The position numbers and the translations under genes are program-made. A model generated the notes under the pieces. The model worked only from the letters and a program-made list of their open reading frames with translations, was not told the origin of the DNA and did no database searches. A stretch of 64,000 nt of DNA from Aradus depressus (taxonomy: Eukaryota > Arthropoda > Insecta > Hemiptera > Aradidae), in NCBI GenBank assembly GCA_963662175.1, contig OY759217.1:10666562-10730561 (forward strand). The letters run 5' to 3'. This document shows, in pieces, positions 9,125-19,458 of this stretch. Every line of letters begins with the position of its first letter. Positions within the stretch are counted from its first letter, which is position 1.

Positions 9125-10459
9125 ATGCCAATTACCAGAGGACAAGCGAGATTAGAGGAGGAAAGTAGAGAGGAAGGGTCAAGTTCGGAGGAAAGATCCG
9201 ATATGGAGTTATCGGAAGATAGAGAAAGGGAGACTCCAGCCGCAATGGAGTCCATGCAGGGTACAGGTGAGGAGTCGCAAGGGGAGGGGGTAAATAAAGA
9301 TAAAGAAAAAGAGGGCATTGCTGCTCCTGATATGGAATGGCTCCGTGTTGTGTTGACAAAGTTAACTGGGGATATTGGAAACATGAATCAAAAAATAGAA
9401 GAACGGGGTAGAAATTTAAGGGGGGATATTGGAAATATCAATCAAAAAATAGAAGAACAGGGTAGAAATTTAAGGGGGGATATTGGAAATATCAATCAAA
9501 AAATAGAAGAACAGGGTAGAGATTTAAGGGGGGATATGAATCAAAAAATGGAAGAGCAAAGTAATAAATTAGGAAATTTAGAGACAAATTTAAAAAGGGA
9601 AATGGGGGATATGAATCAAAAAATGGAAGAGCAAAGTAATAAATTAGGAAATTTAGAGACAAATTTAAAAAGGGAAATGGGGGATATGAATCAAAAAATG
9701 GAAGAGCAAAGTAATAAATTAGGAAATTTAGAGACAAATTTAAAAAGGGAAATGGGGGAAAAATTAGGAAAATTAGAGACAAATTTAAGAGGCGACATTA
9801 AAAATTTAGAAGTTAAATTAAATAAAAAGGTGGACAATTTGATGAACCAATTAGAGAAAATTCAAATAGAAAATGAAAGAGTTGAAAGTAGGATAAATAA
9901 AGCAGGAGAAAACTTAGAAAAGCACTTTATTCAAAAAATTAACAAGTTGGATGAAGGGAATTCTGAAGTAGAAAAAGAGGTTCTTATTATTGACAGTCAG
10001 TCACAAGTTGATGAGGTAGAAGGAACAGAGAATAACAGTGGGGAGGAACAGACCCAAATTTTAGAGAAAGAGGTGGAGGAAGAGAGTCAAAATGTAGAAA
10101 AATTAGTATTAAGTGAAATTCAAGAAAATAGGATGAATGTTGATGTGGATGGACAGAGTGAAAGGAACATTTGGATGTTATTAGACAAAACAAACGAACA
10201 GACTGAGGACAACAAACAAAAGACAAATTTTAATTTTAAAGAAAATATAGTTAAAACTTACAGACAAACTGGAAATAGAAAGGAGGCTAATAAAAGTTAT
10301 AAGAACAATTTTAAAAAGAGAGTAAAAGCATTCAAACAGGTATTAAGGACAAAATTAACACTGAACAAATATTTAGAAAAGGGGGAGGGGATTTTTAAAG
10401 ACATAATTCGCCGGGGCATCCGGAAAAAGATAAAATTAAATTTGGGCTTTGCAATATAA
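9125..10459 (+). CDS. Coiled-coil Gag-like protein of the LTR element (444 aa)
   Basis: Single long ORF inside the LTR element, starting with ATG 260 bp after the 5' LTR. Residues 1-75 are acidic and begin MPITRGQARLEEE, a style seen at the N-terminus of some gypsy Gag proteins. Residues about 76-240 form a long charged heptad-rich region made of two kinds of tandem unit: about three copies of an 18-residue unit (GDIGNINQKIEEQGRNLR) and three of a 25-residue unit beginning GDMNQKMEEQSNKLGNLET. The region to residue 340 is acidic; the last 90 residues are basic (KNNFKKRVKAFKQ). No zinc knuckle, capsid homology motif or DTG/YxDD motif is visible. A structural or RNA-binding role is inferred. 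The reverse-strand ORFs across it are shadows. Confidence 0.8.
   Translation: MPITRGQARLEEESREEGSSSEERSDMELSEDRERETPAAMESMQGTGEESQGEGVNKDKEKEGIAAPDMEWLRVVLTKLTGDIGNMNQKIEERGRNLRGDIGNINQKIEEQGRNLRGDIGNINQKIEEQGRDLRGDMNQKMEEQSNKLGNLETNLKREMGDMNQKMEEQSNKLGNLETNLKREMGDMNQKMEEQSNKLGNLETNLKREMGEKLGKLETNLRGDIKNLEVKLNKKVDNLMNQLEKIQIENERVESRINKAGENLEKHFIQKINKLDEGNSEVEKEVLIIDSQSQVDEVEGTENNSGEEQTQILEKEVEEESQNVEKLVLSEIQENRMNVDVDGQSERNIWMLLDKTNEQTEDNKQKTNFNFKENIVKTYRQTGNRKEANKSYKNNFKKRVKAFKQVLRTKLTLNKYLEKGEGIFKDIIRRGIRKKIKLNLGFAI
9366..9780 (+). repeat. In-frame tandem repeats within the Gag-like ORF
   Basis: Units of about 54 bp (GGGGATATTGGAAATATCAA) repeat from 9366 to about 9530, then 75-bp units (GATATGAATCAAAAAATGGA) repeat three times to about 9760. 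Units within each set are nearly identical, so the coiled coil grew by recent in-frame duplication. Confidence 0.85.
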
Positions 10460-12530
10460 TTGCATTAGCCACTTTTTATAGTGAACCTATTTTTTTTTGC
10501 AACTCGGATGAGTTTGAGGAAATGACTGACAGACTAACATGACAGAATTAGGATTAATTTAAAATATGACGAAGTGACCATGGACTAATATAATAGTATG
10601 GATGATAAATTTATTTTTTGGATGAGAGAATTTTGGTACATGAAGAGTATGAATGAATTTTGGTATAGTTCTGTGTTTAAAGTAATTAGGAATTATATTT
10701 TTTTTAGGATTAGATTATATGTTAGGATCAGTATAAAATTATCTGAGAATTATATTTAAGGATTAGTCACCCAAATTTAATATGTGAAAGTTTTTTTCTT
10801 ATTTAGAAGTTACTTATTAATAATGATTATTGAAAATTAAAACATATACATATAACTGATTGATTTTGAACGAACATAATATGGAAGAAGATAGATTTTT
10901 TTTTATTATATTTTTTATTACAAATGTTAGAAAGATAAAATCAGCAGGCTGAGAGATGCCTAGATCTCTTTGGAGACATGACGAACTTCCTGAGGCCGAG
11001 TCAAGGGGACAGATTTTCTGTTTCGGAACTGTTCAGCTAGGATACCGGACGTGACTAAATAATAATAATATTATAAATTAGAAAAACGAACGAAACTGTA
11101 TAGAAGCCTTGAAAGGATAATATATTATATAAATTGTATGTATGCATAGGTTATTAAGTTTTTGTTATTATAAATACTATTATTTAGACAATTTCATTTA
11201 TTATTTGAGTAACATGTTATTTCTACGTAAATTTGTTTAATAGAGAGAGTAGATGAGAATGGGAAGAGTTGTAGGAGCAAATTATATAACTTTAGGAATA
11301 GGAACAAACAAAGGGTATATTAATTAGAGAAGTTAATAGAGAAGTTTGAAATTAAATTGCTGATGACATTCTTTTAGACGTCGGGATTATATAGATTTGT
11401 TTTGGGAGAAATTATTTTTTTTAATCCTAGTAAGAGCTAGTGATTAATTGGAGATTTATATTTTTTTTTGATCTGCGAGAGATGATTTTTTTTGTGTCGA
11501 CTAGAAAGAACTAGCGATATATATAGGAGATTTATGATGTAGTGTTGGTTGCCTACCTGAGATAGGAGGAACCGTATTTTTGCTACGTCAACGATGAAGT
11601 TATTATTATTAGGGAGTTATTAGTAGAGAAGGAAGTTGAAGTAAAAATATATGTGAGATACATTTTTTTTAGTTAGGAAGTATGAAGGACGTCTCAAAGA
11701 ATTTAATACCTCAAAAGACAAGTACTATATATATATTAAATAAATTAAATTTGTATTCCTTATTACCCGGCGTGAGGCCTAATTTTCATTGCTATGATAT
11801 ATTTTGGAAGTGTGATGAAGTAAAACCGAAGGATTTATTTAATTTTTATTTCAAGTAAATTTTTTTTTATATACAATCTTTTTATATAATTATTTTGAAT
11901 ACATACAATTGTATATTGATGGTAAAGGCGGAAAGTAAAATAATTGGCAATTTCTTAAATCTATATGCAACTTGATTATTTCCAAACTTGATTTAATGAC
12001 TATGACTGATCCTGTAAATATGTAAAAATTTAGTATGTTATTTTTTTTTGATGTTCAATTAGTTCCAATTTTTATAAATTTAAGTTAACATTTTCTTTAG
12101 GTTAAGGATTAATTGTAAATTTTTAGATTAATATTTGTTTTTGTTTATTAGAAATTAGGTACGTATATATATAAGTTTAATAATTGTAAATAGTTATAAA
12201 AATATAAAAAATGGGCATATATGTATAAAAAGAGCGTCGAATTGGGCATATAAAAAATAAAAATAAATCAGTGAGTGTAAGTGAGAGAGAGACTTCGATA
12301 CATCGTTGAGCAATGAGTTGAAGACACCAAGGAGCCAGCCAACATGTGCGTTTGAGGAGGAATCTACCTGTGTATTGGAGGAAGACGTTAATCCATCTGT
12401 GTATTGAAGGAGGAAGCCTATGTGGATTCGAGGAAGAAGCTAATCAACCTGTGTATAGGAAGAAATTAAATCTAAAAGAACTTATAAAAAAAAAAAAAAA
12501 AAAAAATTTTGTGAACAAACATTTTTTTTT
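10460..12530. other. Non-coding interior of the LTR element
   Basis: About 2.1 kb, AT-rich, with no ORF above 60 codons except 12346-12555 (plus). That one has a repeated motif TGTGTATTG...GAGGAAG and runs into the A21 tract at about 12486. No remnant of pol is recognisable, so pol is absent rather than simply frameshifted. Confidence 0.7.
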
Positions 12531-12550
12531 AAAAAGAAGGAAAAGGCAAA
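12531..12550 (+). promoter_or_regulatory. Candidate polypurine tract
   Basis: AAAAAGAAGGAAAAGGCAAA lies directly before the 3' LTR start. It is almost all purine except one C, the position and composition expected of a plus-strand primer. Confidence 0.6.
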
Positions 12551-13315
12551 TGTGATGTACACTACGGAACATTTTTTTAATGAATATTTTATGAATAAAA
12601 AGTAATTTTTTTTATTATAATCTAAAATCATATATATATTAGATATATATCAAGGTGTTTGAGAAACAAAACAAGAAAACATATAAAAAACAGCTGTGAA
12701 ATAGTGTTAAATGGAATGGAGTCGTGAGCTAGCTCTTAAACGGTGCATGTGGTTAAAGATGTTTTAAATAAAATGAAGTTGAACAATTAGTGAAGAGTTG
12801 ACGGGGTCTGGTTTTTGTGGCGTCGAGAAGGTACAATTAATAAAATATATTTTTCAATATGCCCAAATAAAAAAAGAAATAGTTTTTTTTAAGTATTAAT
12901 TTAATGTTTTTGTGCCATTGTAAATTTTTGTTTTGTTTGTTCAAATAAGTTTTTTTTTAAATTTAAATATGTAAATATAGATAATAACCCAATTATTTGT
13001 CCTCTTCAAATTCTATCCTATTCATCTTCCCTGTTGTCCCAGTAGTATCATTTAAAAAACCTTTGGATTAGAAATTAATATTATTTAAAATTATTAAAAA
13101 TTGGTATCTCTTTGTGAATCCAAGTGTAAAGTTTGTTTAATTGAATTTTTTTCGTTGTATACGTGTACTTTCTTAAAAAATTGCACGTCTTAAATTATTG
13201 ATAATATTTTTTTTAGGGCAATTTTCGGCAAACTACTGTAGAAATCAAAATTTAAATAAACAAAAGAGATCAAATTTCTACAGGAAATGTGGTAGCAAAC
13301 AAGTTTTTTATCACA
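12551..13315 (+). repeat. 3' LTR
   Basis: 765 bp matching the 5' LTR throughout by eye, followed by ATAG at 13316-13319. Confidence 0.93.
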
Positions 13316-13730
13316 ATAGAGAGTACCAAGTGAAACCCAGGGAACCCATTAGTCTCGTTATGCAACCTATTGTCCATAATATTTGTTTCCCGTTATTGAG
13401 TTCAAGTTGTTCCACTCGGAGTACTTCAGTCGAGAACTGGCTCCAGACTTCAGCGCTAAGTGGTCGCAATGCAACGATTAGTGCTAATTATTGTAATGAG
13501 ATTGTACTAATGGGAGGTCCCCTAGTGGAGATATTAAAAACTAATAAAAGTTTTACTAGAATGCCAGTAGGGGGGGTTCATAGGACAAAAAGACCAGAAG
13601 AACGTAATGAGACGAATCACCTACAAGATTAAATTCTTCACTATATGATTAATCGATTAATTTAACTTTCTGCATCCCTTCACCTAACGAACAATTTGTG
13701 AACTAACTTCATTCATATTGGCTTCTAAAA
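13316..13730. other. Unassigned DNA; open frame to 13632
   Basis: An open frame runs from the LTR end to a stop at 13632 (about 105 codons after the LTR). No ATG belongs to it outside the LTR, I recognise no domain, and no splice pattern is evident. It is the flank interrupted by the LTR insertion and continues at 8099 to the left. Confidence 0.3.
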
Positions 13731-13734
13731 ATGC

Positions 13735-14050
13735 ATTGGTGAATGTACTTCTCCAGCGGAGATTAATGAACTAAATTTTCGCTTATTCTCTGTACCCAAT
13801 CTATCGGTATATTTATCAATTTGGTCGAAAATCAGTCTGGTACTCTAAATCATCATACTACATTCGTTACATCGACAGTTGTTAAGTGTTTTGGGTTAAG
13901 ATCCTCCACTTTCCTTTGGCGGATTTGGCTAAAAATCAATAGGTACCGTCTATCTAGGGTTCTGGATACATATATCAACTTTCCTCTCGATATATTCATT
14001 CTGTAGATATTTATCCTCTTCACAGACACACACACACACATACAGAGAGG
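13735..14050 (-). repeat. Family A fragment
   Basis: Antisense family A: CTTCTCCAGCGGAGATTAAT near the 3' end, GGATTTGGCTAAAAATCAAT and TCTCGATATATTCATTCTGT in the module, then a (CA)n stretch at 14027-14040 in place of the usual CTGTGTGT tract. Confidence 0.7.
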
Positions 14051-14055
14051 AAATT

Positions 14056-14685
14056 TTTCTTCCCCAGCTATACGAAGTATATAGGAAGTTATGTAATTGG
14101 TCAGAAATTCGATGTTGATTTTTCACCGGAATTTCATGTTTTCCAACTCCCTGATTTCAAAAAATGAAAAAAATAATTTTGTGTGTATATGAACACATCT
14201 CTCGAGCGAATGAATGTATCGTCATTAAATTTTATATGTGTGTCTAGAAACCCATAAGGGCGTGACGTATTGATTTTCAACCAAATCGACCCAAGAGAAA
14301 GGGATGATTAGGGTAGGGGGTTAAACACAGAAAACAGTAATAATTATTTTAATAACTGTATTGACACGAAATTTCATATGTATATTCAAAATCCCATAAG
14401 GGCACCTATTAAGTTTCAGCGGAATAGGTCGAAGGGATTAGGAGTCAACTCAAAAACCCTAATAACTGCCGGTGTATTGAAAGTTTCAACACAAAATTTA
14501 GTATGAGAAGGCCGTTTGGCCTTGTTGACTTCTGCCCTTGTAAGTCAAACAAGGCCAAACGCTTGATTTTGGAGGAAATGTTGATTCTCTTTATCAAAAC
14601 ATAAAAATCCGTTGAAAATTTAACATCGAATTTCTGTCCAATTATATAACCTCCCCTATACTTCGTATAGTTGGGGCTAGAGTTA
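14056..14685 (+). repeat. Family A composite with inverted end and central hairpin
   Basis: Starts CTTCCCCAGCTATACGAAGT, contains two modules (14200-14330, 14345-14470), then a near-perfect 18-bp hairpin (GTTTGGCCTTGTTGACTT with its complement, 14511-14557), and finishes with an inverted family A 5' end (TATACTTCGTATAGTTGGGG). It is two copies joined tail to tail. Confidence 0.8.
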
Positions 14686-14689
14686 ACTA

Positions 14690-14951
14690 AGACATTAAGT
14701 ATACTGAGTATGAAGTGTTGCAGGGCTCTTTATAACCCCCTCCTTTCTTGAGGAGGTGACGAGGCCGGTTCCTTTTGGGCCTCCAGAAGAACGCCTTCCT
14801 ATGTTGTCATGCTAAGGTCTCCCTAATGAGCCATCTAACGGTGCCTTTAGTCATTAAGACTACACTGTTATTATTCAATCAGAAGACAGAAGAAAAAATA
14901 AAAATAGAAGTGCCATGAAATCTGTGCCTTGTTGTTTCGTTCCAGGACACA

Positions 14952-14985
<34 letters not shown>

Positions 14986-15435
14986 ATTATGAAAGAGAAA
15001 AATAGGCTGCGTTGAATAATTTCTCTATATTTTAAAGAAAAAGTTTCTTATTATAATTTTGTTGGTACTTTTTTCAAGGAGAAAGCTTTAATGTAACTAG
15101 ATAATTATATTTTTCAGTTGTCTTAAAAATAACTTTTATGTTTATGGTCAGTCTCTCATGAGCAGCTCGTCTGATTTTCATCTACGTTTTATACTTGACA
15201 TGCTATGGTTTTGTACGATTGTTATCTACATGAAGCATACTTAAGTATATTAAAGATCCTGCTTTGTTTTTACAAATGTTGGCGTTTTTTGGAGTCCAAC
15301 AATCAAATTCACACACATGATAGACTGGATTACGGCTAGACTATTGTTCCCTTGATGAAGAACCACCAATTAAAATTTAATTTCTGAACATGCTAGTTTT
15401 TTTTTTGGAGTATTTCAAAAAAATCACAGATATTA
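14690..15435. other. Unassigned DNA; A32 run at 14953-14984
   Basis: A moderate-GC block at 14735-14850 is weakly similar to 22781-22860. A 32-base A run follows. Near 15353 the sequence TTGATGAAGAACCACC is followed by a long T-rich tail, reminiscent of the retroelement-tail motif at 4455. Confidence 0.35.
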
Positions 15436-15515
15436 GTTTAGGTTTTATGACTCATGCCCGGGCTTTAACTATGAGGTCATATCGCCTACTACCAGAGCGC
15501 TCTTTCGTCACGCTT
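15436..15515 (-). mobile_element. SINE-2 3' fragment
   Basis: Antisense SINE-2 end: GACTCATGCCCGGGCTTTAA, CGCCTACTACCAGAGCGCTC, TTTCGTCACGC. Confidence 0.85.
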
Positions 15516-15915
15516 AAGTCTCTCTAAATGTCTCTTTAGGGAATGAATCCCCAGTAATGTACCTACTTCCCCAGCAAAAATGAATCAATTACATTTTCTC
15601 TCCCTCAAAGCCAGTTTTTTCGATAGGACTAACAGTTTTCGCTTGAATCAAGCAAACGTCTTAAAAATTGGTTTCAGAGAGACATTTTAAAATGGTTTTC
15701 GGCCATCATATTTCACATAAAATGTGTTGTTTTCTCTATAAATTTTATTTGAAGAGATTTTCGATTAGGTTATAAATATAGGCGGCATTTCGTAAAATGT
15801 ATTTAGGCCCTTGAAGCGAAGTGGTCTTAATTTTTGTTCGATCTCCATCAACATCTAACCACATCTAAGTTAGCACATAGTGACATATTCATTTCAAATT
15901 CAAGTCCAAAGCTAG
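15516..15915. other. Unassigned DNA
   Basis: Contains TTTCAGAGAGACATTTTAAA and TTCGGCCATCATATTTCACA, possibly the upstream part of the family B repeat. No ORF. Confidence 0.3.
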
Positions 15916-16062
15916 AATCGCTTCTGCGTAAGAGTGCTCACAAAGTTTCGAATCACGTACACACAGACAGACATAATCGCAAAAATGTGTTCAGGGGACC
16001 TTGAAACGTGTGAAAATCAAGAAAACTCGATCTCGGCTTTTCGCACGATTACAATATTTCAT
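15916..16062 (+). repeat. Family B repeat
   Basis: Shares TCGAATCACGTACACACAGA, GAAAACTCGATCTCGG and TTGCACGA-like motifs in order with 35455-35600. Non-coding; class unknown. The small ORF 15934-16149 reads through it and I do not accept it. Confidence 0.55.
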
Positions 16063-16075
16063 ACATCTATTCTAC

Positions 16076-16792
16076 ATATGAGGAGTTTGGAGCCAGAGCG
16101 GACCAACTGGTTTAAACTGAACAGTAAGAAAATGGCAATTGAAAATTGAGTACATTTTGTTTATCTCCATAAATGGGCCCCAAATATTTATTTATATTTG
16201 AAATTTTAGAATAGTATTGGATGAGTGATCCCTTTTTGTGTTCTATAAAGTTTTTGAAGGCCGTATGATCCATTGTGACTTTGAAAATATTTTTATTTAT
16301 TTATTTACATATTCACAACGACAACATTTGTCACTAGTGATCGTGATGATGTGCTGTGGCAAGTGTGTCGCTGTACTGCTGAGGTACGTGACCGAAGAGG
16401 AGTCCAGGCTAGTCCTGGAGCAGGTCCCTCTGCCATGCCCGCTTTAGACAGACGTCTTGGTGGATTTGTGGGGAGAGTGTTCGTGGATAATTGGAGAATA
16501 AGTGGATTGGCGTGATGATGGAGTTTGTCGTGAAAATTTTGATATCGTGTCTTGATAACAGAAGGTATAAATGGGATGTTGAGGTCATTATGTAATGTGA
16601 GGTTGGATTGAAAATATATGCACAAAATATTTGTGGACTAAACTTAAAGTGCTTCTATCTATCACTGAAATGAAGAAACTAAGTGATCCACACTGGTTTT
16701 GAAAAAGGGAACCTATGCCAACATCAGGATGGTAATAACTCATTTTCCGAAAAATTGTGGGTTGGTCCGCTCTGGCTCCAAACTCCTCATAT
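16076..16792. repeat. 32-bp inverted repeats 653 bp apart
   Basis: ATATGAGGAGTTTGGAGCCA at 16076 continues to GCGGACCAAC at 16107. The exact complement lies at 16761-16792. The sequences inside and outside the arms are unrelated, and the interval encloses a non-LTR retrotransposon fragment. These could be transposon termini or a local inverted duplication. Confidence 0.7.
16305..16625 (-). pseudogene. Second Jockey-type ORF2 C-terminal fragment
   Basis: The minus-strand frame reads LTLHNDLNIPFIPSVIKTRY and NPLILQLSTNTLPTNPPRRL, aligning with LHNDLQIPFVRDVIK...NPLVRRLVTRTLPNVHVQRL of the copy at 25790-26170. A longer C-terminal extension runs to a stop at 16305, next to TTTATTTATTTACATA. Only the last part of ORF2 remains; RT is absent. 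Divergence suggests another Jockey-type lineage. Confidence 0.75.
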
Positions 16793-17120
16793 ATACTACA
16801 AGAAAGTAAAATTTGATTTTCCTCCGAGTTACCCCACAGTTGACTTATTACCAAACTAAAAATGTTTAAACAATATAGTATTATAAAGGAATGACTTTCT
16901 AAACTCAAGTGAAATAAGTTCAATAATATACAAACAAAACAAAGGTCCTAACGGTAAAATAAAATTGTTGACGACCTTGTGAATTGAATAACACATGGGC
17001 TATTTGAATGGCCTTGAGTCGCCTTCCAACATGTCAGCTGTCCTCTTAACAAGTGAATAATCTCACTCCAAAATAATGCCAGCCAATTAGCCGAGAACAC
17101 TACTTCAGTGTTCCGATTTT
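16793..17120. other. Unassigned DNA
   Basis: No repeat or gene recognised. The minus-strand ORF 16588-16923 spans a repeat arm and is not supported. Confidence 0.35.
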
Positions 17121-17124
17121 AGTA

Positions 17125-17420
17125 TATGTACAGCCAAAGCTTAGTGGTATGCTTGCTTGCTTACTGCGCTCAAGATCATAGTCAAGAAACCCGCCCGAGG
17201 TCCTTAGTTTATTTTATCTGGGACGTAAAGCAACGGTCCAGTTACGATGTCAGTTACTCGTTAAAAACCCCTGCCCTAGGTAAATAAAAATTTAGGGTAG
17301 GCAAAATTGAGGACTCCCATAGTAGAGTGGGGCTCATGTCCACCAGAGTGACGGAAGAGCACTCTGGTAGTAGGCGATATGACCTTATAGTTGAGGCACG
17401 GGTTTTAGTCAAAATAACTA
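17125..17420 (+). mobile_element. SINE-2, nearly full, worn head
   Basis: Head AGCTTAGTGGTATGCTTGCT (box A region), a damaged box B (AAGAAACCCGCC), then the body: ACGATGTCAGTTACTCGTTA, ATTTAGGGTAGGCAAA, CTCATGTCCACCAGAGTGAC, GTAGTAGGCGATATGACC. Confidence 0.85.
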
Positions 17421-17525
17421 CTTCAATGTTTCTTTAAACAACCAACTAGATTTTTTTACTTTAAAAGCAAAAAAACATCTGACTAGTTATATACATGATA
17501 TGTATTATACATATTATGATGTATT

Positions 17526-17582
17526 GTTTAACCACTCCACCCATTTCTATAGAGAGTATAGTATAGAGATGAGTGGTTTAAA
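17526..17582. repeat. Short palindrome
   Basis: GTTTAACCACTC at the left is complementary to GAGTGGTTTAAAC at the right, with a partly paired interior including TATAGAGAGTATAGTATAGA. Confidence 0.6.
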
Positions 17583-17663
17583 CTTACTTATTTAGAAGAA
17601 AAGACAGCTACTCAATTTACCAGATGCTTAATTGTGTAAGCTTCCACCATTTTTCAAAAGTAT

Positions 17664-17879
17664 TAATTAATTTAATTTTTTTTTGGCCTATGTACGATGC
17701 ATATTAGCCATATCTCTTGTAAAGGTGTTATCTAATTATTTTTAAGACACCCATGGCCCTGGGAGGGAGTTCTATCTACGAAATAAAACTCACTTCCGGA
17801 CGGGATTCGAACCCGCAAACCATGGTGAGACCATGCGACCGAAGCCCTACACTCTAGACCGCACGGCCACCATGGCTCC
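17664..17879 (-). mobile_element. SINE-1 with 16-bp target duplication
   Basis: CATTTTTCAAAAGTAT occurs at 17648-17663 and again at 17880-17895. Between them lies antisense SINE-1: a T-rich tail side, TAGAACTCC-type body, GGGATTCGAACCCG (box B complement) and CCGCACGGCCACCATGGCTC (head). Confidence 0.93.
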
Positions 17880-17899
17880 CATTTTTCAAAAGTATAAAT

Positions 17900-18385
17900 A
17901 AGGATTTATTTAATTTTTTACTTTTTTAAACCTTAGTATCAGGAAGTATTGTTACCGTGCGAAAATCTGAGATTAAATTTTCAACGTATTTACACGTTTC
18001 AATGCCTCAAATTAAGACCACTTAACTTCTTAAGTAATATTCTTCGGTCTTAAGTTATATTCATTCTACGAGACGCCTCTCATATTTATGACCTAATCAA
18101 AAATCTCTACAAATAAAAGTTGTACAGAAAAGTGAAAGAGACAATTTATATGTAATATGGTATCGCTGGTCGCCCGGTTTATACTTGTCGATAACCTTCC
18201 CGAAATTTTTTTTTTAATACATTTTTTTAGAGGTTTTCTCTACCGAAAAAGTGATTCTTAACAACAATTTTCCATAATAAATTTCCAATCGCTGTTGTGT
18301 CCTTAGATTTGAGATAAGAGCCATATGAACAAAGTTATCGTGCTCTAAAAAATGTAAAATAAGTTTCCGTAGAACAGTTAGTTAT
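17900..18385. other. Unassigned DNA
   Basis: AT-rich, with a fragment at 17990-18090 including TTAAGACCACTTAACTTCTT that resembles 15800-15830. No gene seen. Confidence 0.3.
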
Positions 18386-18389
18386 TGTG

Positions 18390-18650
18390 TCTCATGCCCG
18401 GGCTTTAACTACGAGGTTATATCGCCTACTACCATAGCGCACTTTTGTCACTCTGGTGGACATGAGCCCAACTCTACAAGGGAGTCCTAAATTTTGCCTA
18501 CCTCAGGTAAGGTGTCTTAAACGAGTAACTGACATCATTTCCACCCTCAGATAAAAAACCTAAGGGCCTCGGCCGGGTTTCGAATTCGCGTTCTTGAGCT
18601 CAGTAAACTAGCAGTACACTACCTCTGAGCTATCGCCGTTTCAATGTTCA
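18390..18650 (-). mobile_element. SINE-2, full length
   Basis: From the 3' end (TCATGCCCGGGCTTTAACTA) to box B (CGGGTTTCGAATTCGCG) and the head complement CTACCTCTGAGCTATCGCCG. Box B has one change from GGTTCGAAACC. Confidence 0.88.
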
Positions 18651-18850
18651 AATTGTAACGCCTAGCAACGAATTTTAAAATATATTTATATTGTTGTAAG
18701 TTTTTATTAAAAAGGATTAAAAATAAAAACTAATTCCACCCTTATGAAGAAAAAATATTAATATTTTAAAATATGATGAGAAAGGAGCGAGTAAAGTGTT
18801 CTGACAGAAACTCGAGTAACATCTCTTCCGTCGAACTGTACGTATCTTAA

Positions 18851-19078
18851 AGGATAAAAGAACATCTTGAGGTTATTATCTTTCTAAGCAATCATATTTC
18901 AATATCATTAGAGGCAAAGACCTTCTTAAACAACTTTCTTGAGGAAGAAAAAAAACCTATTTGGAGAGATCCTAACCTCGAAGAGTTAGCAGATGACGAA
19001 GCAAATATAAACGTGGAGACGTTTCGGGAAATCGTTATTAATGTTGAAGGTGCTGATGCCCTAACCTATCTGATGTAA
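18851..19078 (+). pseudogene. Unidentified coding-like open frame, no start
   Basis: About 75 codons open without ATG at the left edge. The frame contains EAKTFLNNFLEEEKKPIWRD and then PNLEELADDEANINVETFRE and ends at TAA (19076). Its acidic, helical, low-stop composition differs from flanking AT-rich DNA. I do not recognise the family and see no convincing splice site. Downstream to 19420 the DNA keeps moderate GC but the frames are broken. It may be an exon, a gene remnant or part of a transposon. Confidence 0.3.
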
Positions 19079-19458
19079 CCAGTGTTCACTTCCTAGACTG
19101 TCTTTATCGGCTACAGCCACTTCCGAAGGAGTTGTATCGACAATTTCTAACTAAAAGATTCATCAAATCAACACCAATTTTGGAACAGGGAAGAAAGTTA
19201 TTGTGATTGTTGCAGTAAAAGACGGGAATCTCCATGGTGATACTATCACCATTGAGCAAGTCACTCCTTCGTCAAAAAGGTCCCTAGGCCATGGCGCTTA
19301 TGGCATCTTTCAGCAATGTGTGATGTGGACAAATGAAGTGTGGATGGAGTGTGAGAAATAAAGGAAGATTTGAAATCTCAGTTCCTACTTGGATTTAGAT
19401 TCTTCAGTGATAATAGATCAGCTGATATTGAAAGCCAAAAAACTGGCAGCGCATATTT
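19079..19458. other. Moderate-GC unassigned block
   Basis: Continues the composition of the preceding open frame. Short open stretches such as RREESPW appear but none exceeds 60 codons. Confidence 0.25.

Larger units (their letters stand above)
8100..13315 (+). mobile_element. Non-autonomous LTR retrotransposon, recent insertion
   Basis: A 5216-bp unit flanked by ATAG at 8096-8099 and 13316-13319 (4-bp target duplication). Two 765-bp direct repeats start TGTGATGTACAC and end TTATCACA. I found no difference between them by eye. A TGG 5 bp after the left LTR could begin the primer-binding site, and an A/G-rich tract precedes the right LTR. The internal 3.7 kb holds one long ORF (9125-10459), a coiled-coil protein, and no recognisable protease, RT, RNase H or integrase. 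The 4-bp duplication and LTR form would suit a Ty3/gypsy- or BEL-type element. It must depend on an autonomous partner for reverse transcription and integration. Confidence 0.92.

Noticed and set aside
9492..9782. 96-residue minus-strand repetitive ORF
   Set aside because: Shadow of the tandem repeats in the Gag-like ORF on the plus strand.
16588..16923. 111-residue minus-strand ORF
   Set aside because: Crosses the inverted-repeat arm and AT-rich DNA; no homology recognised.
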